Shown: piece after piece, positions 55,039 to 64,000 of the stretch
Layout: every line of letters starts with the position of its first letter
Position numbering within the stretch: position 1 is the first letter of the stretch
Source: Acidocella sp.
GTDB lineage: Bacteria; Pseudomonadota; Alphaproteobacteria; Acetobacterales; Acetobacteraceae
Assembly: GCA_029077825.1 (NCBI GenBank)
Contig: JAQNCT010000007.1
Coordinates: forward strand, 1-64,000
Length of the DNA stretch: 64,000 nt
Direction: 5' to 3'
Made by a program: the position numbers and the translations under genes
The notes under the pieces: generated by a model
What the model saw: only the letters and a program-made list of their open reading frames with translations
What the model was told of the DNA's origin: nothing
Databases searched by the model: none

Positions 55039-56322
55039 TCAGTTAGTGGTAATCACCGACTGATGCTTCAAACTATCGAGCAACTGCTGGGATTCCATCT
55101 GCACGCGGCGGTCGATGATGACGTTGGCAATCTGATCATCGGAAGGCAAAGCCGCCGCCACGGTCTGGCGTGAGCACACCATCACCACGGTCACGCCATC
55201 CTGCGCCACCAGCGGCGGGCTCACTTTATTTTCCGGCAGCGTTGCCAGCATTTGCTGGAAGTTTGGCGGGGTGACGCTGGCCAGATCAACCGGCCCAGGG
55301 TCAGCCGGATGCACCTTGCCGAGGGTCTCGTTCAGCGCGTCCATGTCAGGACAAGATTTGGCATTTTTCGCGGCCGCGACAAGTTTGCTAATTACCGCCG
55401 CCTGAGCGGGGCCAACCTGGCCATTGGTAATTGGGGTCGGGTATGGCGCAAACACCTGGCGCATTGAGAGCATGGTCTGCATCGTCGAGCCGACCACATG
55501 CGTCCCCTGCATCAGCACAATATCATAACCACCCGGTACCCGGACTGGGTTGCTAACAGCGCCCACCGGCATTGAGGTAACAACCGCCGCCACACCGGGG
55601 TCCAGCTCATTGAGCGGCAAAAATCCCATGTCGCCGCCTTGCAAGGCGGTAGGGGCCTGGCTGAACTGCGCCGCTACCACCGGGAAAGGCGCACCGGTAC
55701 GCAATTGCGCAATCACTGTGGCGGCAAAGTTTTTGGCCGTGGCATCACTGGCCGGGTCGGAGACCGGGATGAAAATTTCGCTTAAGTGATACTGGGTGCT
55801 GCCGACCTGCGCCTTCAAGGCGGTTTTCTCGGCATCAACGTCGCCTTTGGTCGGCTGCAATTCTGGCCCCAACACCTTATGCAGCACCGCCTGCCAGCCA
55901 AGCTCGGTGCGGATCTGTGCCACCAGAGTTGAGAAAGCGATGCCCGATGCCGCCATCCTGGCCTTCAACCCGCCGGCCGGCAGATTATTGCCATGCTCAA
56001 TCCGGCCAATGGCGGTGGCGATGTCAGCCTCCGGCACGTTCACCTTCATCTTGCTGATCTCCTGCATTTGCAGGGTCTGGTCGATCAACTGCTGGGTGAT
56101 TTGCGGCTTCAGCCGGGTCATAATATCCGGCGTCGGCTTCATGCCTGTGGAAAGTGCTAACAGCATGGCGCGGTCGGTAACATCGGTGGTGGTAATCACC
56201 TGGCCATTGACCACGGCCGCGATATTCGCATCCTGGGCCAGCGCTTGCGGCGGCATGCCGCCCACAAGGCACGCAACACCCGCCATAAATACCGCTACCG
56301 GGCCGAGAGACATCTGTTTCAT
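55039..56322 (-). CDS. surA: Periplasmic chaperone / peptidyl-prolyl isomerase SurA-like
   Basis: 427 residues. Signal peptide MKQMSLGPVAVFMAGVACLV with cleavage after QALAQ. N-terminal SurA chaperone region (about 30-170: VVNGQVITTTDVTDRAML, GNNLPAGGLKARMAASGIAF), one parvulin domain (about 175-275: YHLSEIFIPV, FSQAPTALQGGDMGFLPLNELDP) and a second degenerate parvulin-like segment. It assists outer-membrane proteins such as LptD, encoded directly upstream with a 4-base overlap. Confidence 0.92.
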   Translation of the reverse strand: MKQMSLGPVAVFMAGVACLVGGMPPQALAQDANIAAVVNGQVITTTDVTDRAMLLALSTGMKPTPDIMTRLKPQITQQLIDQTLQMQEISKMKVNVPEADIATAIGRIEHGNNLPAGGLKARMAASGIAFSTLVAQIRTELGWQAVLHKVLGPELQPTKGDVDAEKTALKAQVGSTQYHLSEIFIPVSDPASDATAKNFAATVIAQLRTGAPFPVVAAQFSQAPTALQGGDMGFLPLNELDPGVAAVVTSMPVGAVSNPVRVPGGYDIVLMQGTHVVGSTMQTMLSMRQVFAPYPTPITNGQVGPAQAAVISKLVAAAKNAKSCPDMDALNETLGKVHPADPGPVDLASVTPPNFQQMLATLPENKVSPPLVAQDGVTVVMVCSRQTVAAALPSDDQIANVIIDRRVQMESQQLLDSLKHQSVITTN

Positions 56323-58541
56323 AGGGCGTTAAATCCAACGTTGCCGAGGGTTTTGAAATTAATTTGTACCAGCAGCACAGTATCACCGTTATCCAGGTTG
56401 AACGAGGTGATGCGCCGGTAAAAAATCAAATTAAGGGCCAAGCATTCATTTTCCCAGCCGGCCGTGGCCTGAAACGCATCAAAGCGGCCGGTCTGGATAT
56501 TGCGCTGGGCATTGGCCGACACCGACCAGCCACCGTCACTGACCGCAAAACCGCCGGTAATTTCGTGGCGCGCCACAAAATAGGCTGCCGGAATTCCAGC
56601 CTGGTTATACAAGCTGTAGGGGTTGGTGCTGCTGTATAAATAGCCGCCGGTCAGGCTGAACTGCTTATTGCCAAGGCTCGCCGTGGCATCGATCATACGC
56701 GGTGTCAGATTATTATGGTCCAGCCGCGTGCGGTATGTCAGGTTCAAATATTTCACGGGCATGATGCTGGCACGCGCCACAATATCAGACATGTTATCGG
56801 TCAAGCCTGAACCCGGCAGGTACACGCTGTCCTTATGGAAGCGGTACGACTGGCCGATCAAGCCGTCCAGCAGCATGCCCTGCGGCAGAAACCAGGCGCC
56901 ATGGAGCGCATAATCCACCCGCTCGCCGCCTTCGAGCCGGTCGATCCCCGGATAACGATTGAGGTCGAACAGATTGGCGTCGGAAAACTCCAAATCAAGG
57001 CTGTCTTCATTGGGAATACGGTAGTTCTGGCTGATCCCGGTGACGGGTGCCGCCACCAACTGCACCTCCGGCTCAATAATCTGGCTGCCGTAAGCACCGG
57101 CGGCCCGCACAAACGGCCAGCGCATGAACAGCGCGCCGTAGGGCTCGGCCCGGCTGGTGCTGACTTCATTGTCAGCCGTGGAAAAGTTCGGCAGCTGATA
57201 CAAGTGGCTGGCGCTATAGGTTGCCGCTACCAGCGAGATCCGGGCGGTCCAGAGCTGCCCCAGCGGGCCGTTGAACGGCAGCTCGTAGCCACCAACCACC
57301 GAAGCGCGCCGGGTGCTGGTGCCGACATTGCGAAAGATGTTGAAGGCGTCAGCGCTTAATGAAAACCGGCCGTTCAGCAAAGGGTCCGGGCTGGTGACAA
57401 AATCATATTGCAAATGCGGCGCCACAATCGGCAAGGTACTCTGGCTTACGCTGGCCACCAGCCCCTGATAGGTCTCGGCATCAACGCGCGCATACGAGCC
57501 GGGCCCGAAATTTTCCAAAAATACGTTGCTGGTCAGTTCAGCTGCGTTTGGCAGCAGATGGAAGTCATTCAAATAGGCCGGGTTGGAAGCGTGGTTGTAA
57601 TTGAAACCGGCGCGCCAATTCTCATTGAGATCAAACGTGCCGTCCGAAAAAATCGCGTTGCCGAAATTTCCATGGTCATAGCCGCCGTTAGCGTCGATAT
57701 GCAGCACGCCTTTGTTAAAATCACGGCGGTATTTAAGCTCCAGTGCCGGGCCGGACTTGGTGGCCAGAATCGGCGTGATCATCACGTCTGATTCCTTGTC
57801 CAGTACCAGGAAATAGGGAATCTCTGTAAAAAACCCGATTTTTGAATTGACCCCGAGCGAGGGGATCATCAATCCGCTGCGGCGCTTTACCGCTGGGTCA
57901 GGCATGGTCATGTAGGGTAGGTAAAACACCGGAACACCGTGAATTTCCATCACCGCGTTCCAATATTCGAGCGTCTGATGCTCCAGGTCGCGGGTCACTG
58001 AAGTCGCCTTGATCTGCCATAGTGGCGGCGCGGTCGGGTTGGATGTGCACAGGTTGCAGGCCGAATAGACCACCTTTGCCAGGTCTTCGAGCTTGGCATC
58101 GGTGCGGGTGGCGCCATTGGCGATCAGCCGGCCATTGTCGGCCAACCGGGCTGCCACACCTTCCAAAACGGCGTTCTTCATGCCCTTGGTGAGCACCGCA
58201 TGGTTAGCAAACACACTTTCGCCGTTCGGCTCCAACAGGACCACATGGCCCGTGGCGGTGGCGACATCAGTGGTGCGGTTGATCACCACCTGGTCGGCAT
58301 ACAATGTCTGGCCGTTCTGCACCGCCTTCACATGGCCGGTGGCGGTTACCAAGGTGCTGGTTTTATCGTAGGAAACCTGATCCGCGAGAAAGCTGACCGG
58401 GGCATTATTGTTGCCCGGCGTCACGCTGCCTTCCGCCAATGCCGAAACTTGCGCCCGTGCAACGCCCGCCAGACTAAGCAAGCCCGTCAGCGCCAGGGCC
58501 AGAGGCAAGGAAGTCGAAAAGTTTTTGCCGCGACCCTTCAT
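56319..58541 (-). CDS. lptD: LPS-assembly protein LptD
   Basis: 740 residues from the ATG at 58541; a second ATG at 58553 is possible. Signal peptide (SLPLALALTGLLSLAGVARAQ), an N-terminal LptA-like beta-jellyroll (about 40-150: TATGHVKAVQNGQTLYADQV), and a large C-terminal barrel. The motif SACNLCTSNP (Cys pair) fits the disulfide-forming cysteines. Inserts LPS into the outer leaflet. Part of lptF-lptG-lptD-surA; the LptM-like gene at 30.6 kb could help it mature. Confidence 0.93.
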   Translation of the reverse strand: MKGRGKNFSTSLPLALALTGLLSLAGVARAQVSALAEGSVTPGNNNAPVSFLADQVSYDKTSTLVTATGHVKAVQNGQTLYADQVVINRTTDVATATGHVVLLEPNGESVFANHAVLTKGMKNAVLEGVAARLADNGRLIANGATRTDAKLEDLAKVVYSACNLCTSNPTAPPLWQIKATSVTRDLEHQTLEYWNAVMEIHGVPVFYLPYMTMPDPAVKRRSGLMIPSLGVNSKIGFFTEIPYFLVLDKESDVMITPILATKSGPALELKYRRDFNKGVLHIDANGGYDHGNFGNAIFSDGTFDLNENWRAGFNYNHASNPAYLNDFHLLPNAAELTSNVFLENFGPGSYARVDAETYQGLVASVSQSTLPIVAPHLQYDFVTSPDPLLNGRFSLSADAFNIFRNVGTSTRRASVVGGYELPFNGPLGQLWTARISLVAATYSASHLYQLPNFSTADNEVSTSRAEPYGALFMRWPFVRAAGAYGSQIIEPEVQLVAAPVTGISQNYRIPNEDSLDLEFSDANLFDLNRYPGIDRLEGGERVDYALHGAWFLPQGMLLDGLIGQSYRFHKDSVYLPGSGLTDNMSDIVARASIMPVKYLNLTYRTRLDHNNLTPRMIDATASLGNKQFSLTGGYLYSSTNPYSLYNQAGIPAAYFVARHEITGGFAVSDGGWSVSANAQRNIQTGRFDAFQATAGWENECLALNLIFYRRITSFNLDNGDTVLLVQINFKTLGNVGFNAL

Positions 58542-58545
58542 ATGC

Positions 58546-59661
58546 TCAACCATCTTCCAGATGTAACAACAACGCCACCGCAAACAACAAACCCGCCACC
58601 GCCGGCGCCCAAGCCGCCAGCACCACCGGCACCGCGCCCGAGGTGCCAAACTGGTCCGCCACCTCGGAGACCATGAACAGCGCAAAACCGCAAGCCACAC
58701 CGCTCACCAGCATCCGCGTTGCCCCGCCCCGTCGCGACGGGCGCATCGAAAATCCGGCCGCCACCAGCGCCATGGTGGCACATAACAGCGGCAATGCCAG
58801 CAGGGCCTGGAACGCCAACTCATGCTGAATCGGTGAAAAGCCGGAACGCTTTAGCAATGCAATGAAGCTCGGCAGCGTCCAAAACGACAATGAGTTCGGG
58901 CTGGCGAAACTTTCCTGCACGCGGTGCACGGTTAAGTCAGTGGGGAACAATAATTCAGCCTGCTTCACGGGTGCTGCGCCCGATTGCAAAATCGAGACAT
59001 CAAACAAATCCCACGAGCCATCAACCAACGTGGCACGCTTGGCCTCCAGCCGTTGCAACAGCGAGGTATCGCCGCTCAGCCGCAGCACTGTAACATCACT
59101 GGTTTCCAGCACGTCATCATGCAGCCGCACATCAGCGGCGTGCAGCACGGCGATGCCATTTGGCGCCAGGCCGCGGTCTGCCTGGCGCACCCACAGCGCC
59201 CCGCCGGTGACTGACAGCGGGCCGCCGCCGACCTTTAAATAGGCATCATACAAGGTCTCGGCCCGGCTAAACATCAAAGCCGAGATCGGGCTGATGATGC
59301 CAGTGCCGGTGATGCCCAACAATGTGGCCAGCAGCACTGGCACCGCCAGAAACTGCCAGGCTGAAATACCCGCCGCCCGCGCCACCACCAGCTCGGAGCT
59401 GCGGGTCAACCGCCAGAATGCATAAATGCCGCCCAGCAGCACCGCGAACGGCAATATCTGCATCAATATCCAGGGGCTGCGCAGCAGCTCCATCTCAACG
59501 ATGATGCCAAAGCTGGCCGCCGGCGCGCTGGCGGATTCGCGCAGCAATTCAAGGAAATCGAACAGCGCCACCAGGGCCGTCAGCGCCGCCAGCATCATCA
59601 GCACGGCGGCAAAAAACTGCCGGCCAAAATACATTGAGATGGTGAAAGGAATTGAGATCAT
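58546..59661 (-). CDS. lptG: LPS export ABC transporter permease LptG
   Basis: 371 residues, YjgP/YjgQ family with six membrane segments flanking a periplasmic beta-jellyroll. MISIPFTISMYFGRQFF, WRLTRSSELVVARAAGISAWQF and the C-terminal membrane segments are typical. Works with LptF and LptB2 to extract LPS from the inner membrane. lptD starts 4 bases past its stop; lptF overlaps its start by 4. Confidence 0.93.
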   Translation of the reverse strand: MISIPFTISMYFGRQFFAAVLMMLAALTALVALFDFLELLRESASAPAASFGIIVEMELLRSPWILMQILPFAVLLGGIYAFWRLTRSSELVVARAAGISAWQFLAVPVLLATLLGITGTGIISPISALMFSRAETLYDAYLKVGGGPLSVTGGALWVRQADRGLAPNGIAVLHAADVRLHDDVLETSDVTVLRLSGDTSLLQRLEAKRATLVDGSWDLFDVSILQSGAAPVKQAELLFPTDLTVHRVQESFASPNSLSFWTLPSFIALLKRSGFSPIQHELAFQALLALPLLCATMALVAAGFSMRPSRRGGATRMLVSGVACGFALFMVSEVADQFGTSGAVPVVLAAWAPAVAGLLFAVALLLHLEDG

Positions 59662-60773
59662 GCCCGATGCGCCTTGAAACGCTGCGGCGTGAACAGCAGT
59701 ACCGCCCCCGCCACGCCCGGCAACAGCACCGATACCCAGATCAGCGGCAGCAAGCCCAGGCTGCGGGCGGCAAAATTATTGACACCGAGGTTGAGCGCCA
59801 CCAGCAACGTCACCACCACCACCGCCAGCACAGGCCGTATAATGCCGCCATGGCGGCGGAAGGCGCCGCCCAGCACGGCAAACAGCCCGATGAAGGTAAA
59901 ACCAAGGGCTGTCAGCGGGGCTGATAACCGTCGCTGCGCCTCGACCAGCCATTTCGCCCGTTCGGAGGGCGAGAGTGCCGGGCGCGGATGGAACAGATCA
60001 CGCAATGGCGCGGCGGCGGAATCGGTATCATCCAAGGCTGAGGCCTTGGCCGACTGCGCCAGGCTGATGTCATTGCGGGTGAAGGTGAGCACATCCAGCC
60101 GGCCGGTCTTGGCATCAACCTGCTGGCGCGAACCATCCTGCAGCACCACCATCGGCCCTTGCGGGGTCATTACCAACTGGCCGGTCCGCGCCAGAATGGT
60201 CGCAGGCGCGCTACGATCGCGAGAATCCTCGATCAAAATACCCTTCAGGCTGTTATCCCCGCCGCGCGACTGCACATACACCGTCACATCATCCGACACC
60301 GGCGTAAAAACCCCGGGTTCCAGCAGAAAAGCGGCGATCTGGTTGCGGATTTCAAACTGATAGGCGCGGAAGGAATTGAGCGATGCCGGGACCAGAAAAA
60401 TATTCAAATAGTAACAAATCGCCATCACCAGCGCCGCCATGGCCAAAGCCGGGCGCGCCAAGGCAAAATCTGACATGCCGGCAGCCCGCATCACTGTCAG
60501 TTCCCGGTCGCCCGAGAGCCTGGCATAAACAAACACCACCACAATAAAACAGGTAATCGGCAAAATGGTGGCCGCAAAGCTCGGCACCAGCAAAGCGGTG
60601 AGCTTGACGAACACGAACGGCGAGAGCCCGCGATTTACAATGATCTGAATGAACCGCAGCGATTGCGTCAGCCAGATCAACGCCACTAACCCGGCTGTCA
60701 CCAGCGCCAGGGCCAGCGATAATTGGGTGAATATATACCGGTCGATCCGGTTTATGGTGAGCGGACGCTGCAT
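59658..60773 (-). CDS. lptF: LPS export ABC transporter permease LptF
   Basis: 371 residues, same fold as LptG. INRIDRYIFTQLSLALALVTAGL N-terminal membrane segment, ARLSGDRELTVMRAAGMSDFALARPAL coupling-helix region, and the periplasmic beta domain (about 130-260). First gene of lptF-lptG-lptD-surA; the promoter should lie in the 180-base gap upstream, which contains inverted repeats. Confidence 0.93.
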   Translation of the reverse strand: MQRPLTINRIDRYIFTQLSLALALVTAGLVALIWLTQSLRFIQIIVNRGLSPFVFVKLTALLVPSFAATILPITCFIVVVFVYARLSGDRELTVMRAAGMSDFALARPALAMAALVMAICYYLNIFLVPASLNSFRAYQFEIRNQIAAFLLEPGVFTPVSDDVTVYVQSRGGDNSLKGILIEDSRDRSAPATILARTGQLVMTPQGPMVVLQDGSRQQVDAKTGRLDVLTFTRNDISLAQSAKASALDDTDSAAAPLRDLFHPRPALSPSERAKWLVEAQRRLSAPLTALGFTFIGLFAVLGGAFRRHGGIIRPVLAVVVVTLLVALNLGVNNFAARSLGLLPLIWVSVLLPGVAGAVLLFTPQRFKAHRA

Positions 60774-60838
60774 GCGTTAGGGTTTTGGCCGCCCGGAGTG
60801 GCAAAGGCAAGGCAAGCGCGCAGGGTTTAGAGTGCGAT

Positions 60839-60931
60839 GACATTAAGTGGAACTATATGATGGTTCCACTTAATGTCTGAATTGCCCTGTAAGACATATT
60901 TAGAGCCGGATTTAATATCATCCGGCTCTAA
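60839..60931. repeat. Inverted repeats between lptF and tsaC
   Basis: Three stems in the lptF-tsaC gap: a perfect 15-bp pair GACATTAAGTGGAAC / GTTCCACTTAATGTC (60839-60853, 60863-60877), a 6-bp pair ATGTCT / AGACAT (60873-60878, 60892-60897) sharing bases with it, and a perfect 12-bp pair TTAGAGCCGGAT / ATCCGGCTCTAA (60900-60911, 60920-60931). No T-run follows on either strand. They may be alternative RNA structures in the tsaC 3' end, or operators for lptF. Confidence 0.7.
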
Positions 60932-60953
60932 TCGCCCAGCACAACTGCGCGGC

Positions 60954-61931
60954 TCAAACGGGTGCCGCTGCCCGGCTCAGACGGTCGTTGATGGCAAGGC
61001 CAAGCCCGTGCCCGGGCACCGCCATTGCGGCAATTTTCCGCAAGCCCTGGGCGGGCGCTTGCGCGTCCAGCCAGTGCAGACCCTCAAACAGCCGGGCCGC
61101 CGCTTGATTGAGGTTTTCATCCGCCGATAGCTGAAACACCAGCTTGGCCCCTGCCAAAGGCGGGCCGAACGCCAGTAACGCCTCATCATCCGCTACCTCG
61201 GCAGCGTCCATCCGCAGCGGCAGGTTTGGTGCATAATGCGAAACCAGCAGGCCGGGCGAGCGCAGGGTCCGGGTTTGTTCAGCCTGCCCCGGTGTGATGC
61301 CCCGCCGGATGGGGCCGATAGCGGCTTCCAGGGATTCCCGGCTGACCCCGCCGGGGCGCAGCAAAAACGGCTCAGCGCCGCTGAGATCCAGCACGGTCGA
61401 TTCCAGCCCGACCCGGCAATCGCCACTATCAATCACCGCCGCAATTTTGCCTGCCAGACCGGCCAGCACATGCGCGGCACTGGTGGGGCTGACCCCGCCA
61501 GAGCGATTGGCCGACGGCGCTGCGATCGGACGGCCCAAAGCGGCAATCAGCCTTTGCGCCACCGGATGCGCCGGTACGCGCACCGCCAGGGTTTCCAACC
61601 CCGCCCCGGCCAGCAAGGCCACCGGACAGGTGACACGCCGGGGCAGCACCAGGGTCAGTGGCCCCGGCCAAAAGCTATCAGACAACCGCCGCGCCATGGC
61701 GTTGGCCTCAACGTGGGCGAATACCGCGTCTTCATTTTCATAATGGCAAATTAGCGGGTTAAAATGCGGCCGGCCCTTGGCCGCAAAAATCGCCGCCACG
61801 GCCTTGGCGTTGCTGGCATCGGCGCCTAAGCCATAAACGGTCTCGGTGCCGAAGGCGACAAGCTCACCTGCTGCCAACATAGCCGCGGCGCGGGCGATAT
61901 CGCGGTCAGTCCGGGTGAGAATTTCAGTCAT
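60954..61931 (-). CDS. L-threonylcarbamoyladenylate synthase, Sua5/YwlC type
   Basis: 325 residues: YrdC/TsaC core (about 5-205: AFGTETVYGLGADASNA, KGRPHFNPLICH, SFWPGPLTLVL, APSANRSGGVSPT) plus the C-terminal Sua5 domain (about 220-325: SPGLLVSHYAPNLPLR). Makes threonylcarbamoyl-AMP for t6A37 tRNA modification. The two-domain Sua5 form fits an alphaproteobacterium. The ATG at 61931 begins MTEILTRTDRD. Confidence 0.93.
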   Translation of the reverse strand: MTEILTRTDRDIARAAAMLAAGELVAFGTETVYGLGADASNAKAVAAIFAAKGRPHFNPLICHYENEDAVFAHVEANAMARRLSDSFWPGPLTLVLPRRVTCPVALLAGAGLETLAVRVPAHPVAQRLIAALGRPIAAPSANRSGGVSPTSAAHVLAGLAGKIAAVIDSGDCRVGLESTVLDLSGAEPFLLRPGGVSRESLEAAIGPIRRGITPGQAEQTRTLRSPGLLVSHYAPNLPLRMDAAEVADDEALLAFGPPLAGAKLVFQLSADENLNQAAARLFEGLHWLDAQAPAQGLRKIAAMAVPGHGLGLAINDRLSRAAAPV

Positions 61932-62004
61932 TGAGTCTGATCGCCATTCGTTCTCTGGATTGCTTCGCCGTGCGGCATACAACCACGGCGTTGCCGAACC
62001 AATC

Positions 62005-62391
62005 TTATTTTTCCAGATCCCGCAAAACTTCGGGCGTATGGAGCAGTTTGTTGATCTTGGTGGCTTCTTCCAGCGCCTCGTCGGGCAGAAACTTTAGCGC
62101 TGGTGTGACGCGCAGCCCCAGGCGCGGGGCGATCTGGCTGCGCAAAAACGGCGACACCCGCACAAGCGATGGCAGTAAAGGCGTGATATCCTTATTGCCA
62201 AGCTGGGTACAAAACACCGCCGCGTGCTTCAAATCCGGCGACATCCGCACTTCTGAAATGGTCAGATGCACTTTGGCCAGCATCGCATCATGAAACTCAG
62301 TGCGCAGAAAAATATCCGCCAGCGCATGACGAATTTCCTCCGCGACCCGAAGCTGCCGCTGCGACGGACCGCTCGCGTTTGATCGCTTCAT
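62005..62391 (-). CDS. rbfA: 30S ribosome-binding factor A
   Basis: 128 residues, KH-like domain. RVAEEIRHALADIFLR, TISEVRMSPDLKHAAVFC and LRSQIAPRLGLRVTPALKFLPDEA are family motifs. A cold-shock and 16S-rRNA-maturation factor. It follows infB on the same strand, the conserved infB-rbfA order; truB is not next. Confidence 0.95.
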   Translation of the reverse strand: MKRSNASGPSQRQLRVAEEIRHALADIFLRTEFHDAMLAKVHLTISEVRMSPDLKHAAVFCTQLGNKDITPLLPSLVRVSPFLRSQIAPRLGLRVTPALKFLPDEALEEATKINKLLHTPEVLRDLEK

Positions 62392-62399
62392 GCCAAGGC

Positions 62400-62424
62400 C
62401 TCAGGCTTTTTTGTGAAGCCTGAG
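62400..62424 (-). other. Hairpin between infB and rbfA
   Basis: A perfect 9-bp stem, CTCAGGCTT / AAGCCTGAG, with a 7-base loop, 9 bases before the rbfA ATG. No T-run follows on the minus strand, so it may attenuate, partly terminate or stabilise the transcript end. Confidence 0.5.
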
Positions 62425-62442
62425 CCGGTCGCACAGCTATGG

Positions 62443-64000
62443 TTAGGCCGCGACGATTTCGGTTTCATAGCATTCCACCACGTCGCCGACCTGCAAATCC
62501 TGGAAGCCGGCGAAAGACAAGCCACACTCATAACCGCGTGCCACTTCCTTGGTATCATCCTTGAAGCGCTTCAGCTGGCTCAGCTCACCTTGATGGATCA
62601 CCACATTGTCACGCAGCAAGCGTACACCAGAGCCGCGCTTAACCAAGCCTTCGGTAACATAACAACCCGCCACCTTGCCGGTTTTGGTAATGTTGAACAC
62701 CTGGCGAATTTCGGCATAGCCCAGGAACTTCTCGCGGTGCACCGGTGCCAACTTGCCTTTAACAAGTTTCTCGATGTCATCAGCCACTTCGTAAATGATC
62801 GCGTAGTAGCGAATATCCACACCATCACGATGCGCCAATTCACGCGCCTGCGCATTGGCCCGCACGTTGAACGCAATCACAATCGCATCAGAGGCTTTCG
62901 CCAACTGCACATCGCTCTCGGTAATCTGGCCAACCGCGCCATGCAGAACCCGCACGCGCACTTCCTCATTACCAAGCTTGCCAAGTGTGACCTGAATGGC
63001 TTCCACCGAACCCTGCACATCAGCCTTGATGACCACCGCCACTTCTTTTTGCACACCGGCCTGAATACGCGCCAGCATTTCTTCCATCGTGCCACGGCCA
63101 GCGGTTAGCGCTGCTGATGAACGCTCACGCAGCTTGCGCTGGCGGAACTCAACAATCTCACGGGCGCGAGAATCATTTTCCACCACCACGAACGGCTCGC
63201 CCGCGACAGGGGCTGCGGAAAGCCCAAGGATTTCAACCGGCCTGGATGGGCCAGCCGCCGGAACAGCCTTGCCTTTATCATCCTGCATGGCGCGCACCCG
63301 GCCCCATTCGGCGCCAGCCACCACAATATCACCAGGGCGCAGCGTGCCCTTTTGCACCAGCACGGTAGCCACCGGGCCGCGGCCTTTATCAAGCCTGCTT
63401 TCAATCACGGTGCCTTCGGCTGAACGGTCAGGGTTGGCGCGTAAATCTAAAATTTCCGCTTGCAGCAGAATCGCTTCTTCGAGCTTATCAAGACCGGTGT
63501 GCTTCAGCGCCGAAACCTCGACATCCTGAGTCTCGCCGCCCATTTCTTCGACGACAACCTCATACTGCAACAATTCCTGCCGTACCCGGTTGGCATCCGC
63601 ACCATGACGGTCAATTTTATTCACCGCTACAATCATTGGCACCTGGGCAGCCTTGGCATGCTTAATGGCTTCAATGGTTTGCGGCATCACGCCATCATCA
63701 GCGGCCACCACCAGCACTACAATATACGTCACACCAGCGCCGCGCGCCCGCATGGCGGTAAACGCCTCATGGCCTGGGGTATCAATGAAAGTAATCTGCG
63801 CGCCAGAATGCAGTTTCACCTGATACGCGCCGATATGCTGGGTAATGCCCCCGGCTTCGCCAGCAGCCACATCAGTCTTGCGCAGCGCGTCCAGCAGGCT
63901 GGTCTTGCCGTGGTCAACATGGCCCATAATGGTAACCACCGGCGGGCGCATTTGCAGGTCAGTGTCGATATCTTCCTCACCTTCGAGGCCAATTTCAACA
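62443..64000 (-). CDS. infB: Translation initiation factor IF-2 (3' part, cut by window end)
   Basis: 519 residues visible and continuing beyond the window. G domain: [15 protein letters not shown] (G1), [17 protein letters not shown] (G3) and AVNKIDRHG (G4, NKxD). After domain [21 protein letters not shown] and the C-terminal [23 protein letters not shown] bind formyl-Met-tRNA. The missing N-terminal part would lie past base 64000. rbfA follows. Confidence 0.97.
   Translation of the reverse strand, partial: VEIGLEGEEDIDTDLQMRPPVVTIMGHVDHGKTSLLDALRKTDVAAGEAGGITQHIGAYQVKLHSGAQITFIDTPGHEAFTAMRARGAGVTYIVVLVVAADDGVMPQTIEAIKHAKAAQVPMIVAVNKIDRHGADANRVRQELLQYEVVVEEMGGETQDVEVSALKHTGLDKLEEAILLQAEILDLRANPDRSAEGTVIESRLDKGRGPVATVLVQKGTLRPGDIVVAGAEWGRVRAMQDDKGKAVPAAGPSRPVEILGLSAAPVAGEPFVVVENDSRAREIVEFRQRKLRERSSAALTAGRGTMEEMLARIQAGVQKEVAVVIKADVQGSVEAIQVTLGKLGNEEVRVRVLHGAVGQITESDVQLAKASDAIVIAFNVRANAQARELAHRDGVDIRYYAIIYEVADDIEKLVKGKLAPVHREKFLGYAEIRQVFNITKTGKVAGCYVTEGLVKRGSGVRLLRDNVVIHQGELSQLKRFKDDTKEVARGYECGLSFAGFQDLQVGDVVECYETEIVAA

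Noticed and set aside
62413-63108. 231-codon open frame on the plus strand
   Set aside because: Antisense to infB domain II and C-terminal domain; composition bias only.

Overview
The window is a dense, mostly housekeeping stretch of a chromosome from a moderately GC-rich alphaproteobacterium. The gene content points to the Acetobacteraceae (Acidocella/Acidiphilium-like). This rests on recognised families and gene order, not on a database search: rpmH-rnpA-yidD-yidC-engB-argB, metX-metW divergent from a chorismate mutase-hisC-prephenate dehydrogenase operon, argH-small lipoprotein-lysA-DUF4175, ileS-lspA-DUF3035, fabD-fabG-acpP-fabF-mltG, lptF-lptG-lptD-surA, and DUF1489, DUF2125 and ScfR-type proteins. 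No rRNA, tRNA, insertion sequence, prophage or CRISPR array was found.

Layout. 1-5.7 kb: glutamine synthetase (its first base lies outside the window) with a clear terminator, then an accessory block: a GT8-like glycosyltransferase behind a CYP153-like P450, NnrU, a MazEF-type toxin-antitoxin pair and an AT-rich lipoprotein gene. 5.7-12.6 kb (minus strand): ribosomal protein L34, RNase P protein, YidD, YidC, EngB, ArgB; an MFS exporter; Aat followed by an exported protein that starts at a TTG. 12.7-19 kb: a small His/Asp-rich duplicated-motif protein divergent from an ScfR-like regulator, then TadA, a class-I amidotransferase, RluB, RsmD, an amidase and a TM2/zinc-ribbon protein. 19.1-19.45 kb: a cluster of REP-like palindromes. 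19.4-28.5 kb: GST, a TRAP-like acid phosphatase, aldehyde dehydrogenase, CbpA/CbpM, a methyltransferase, cytochrome c, Coq7, DsbB and HslVU.

28.5-47.1 kb: a TlpA-like thioredoxin whose 5' end meets argH head-on, an LptM-like 41-residue lipoprotein, lysA, DUF4175 and DUF2125 envelope proteins, ribF-ileS-lspA-DUF3035, a Doc toxin with an AbrB-fold antitoxin, ilvC, DUF1489, and the fatty-acid synthesis cluster ending in mltG. 47.2-55 kb: metW/metX, the aromatic amino-acid operon, and a translationally coupled pair of a radical SAM/SPASM protein with an unusual N-terminal domain and a DUF2142 membrane protein. 55-64 kb (minus strand): the LPS-export genes lptF, lptG, lptD and surA, then tsaC/sua5, rbfA and the 3' part of infB.

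Most operons are tightly packed with ATGA, TGATG, GTGA or TTGA overlaps, so translational coupling looks common. The parts least explained by known biology are the radical SAM/DUF2142 pair, the His-rich duplicated-motif protein, the chorismate mutase with a degenerate prephenate-dehydratase-like tail, and the P450-glycosyltransferase pair. Family names come from motifs read in the translations; none was confirmed by a search.
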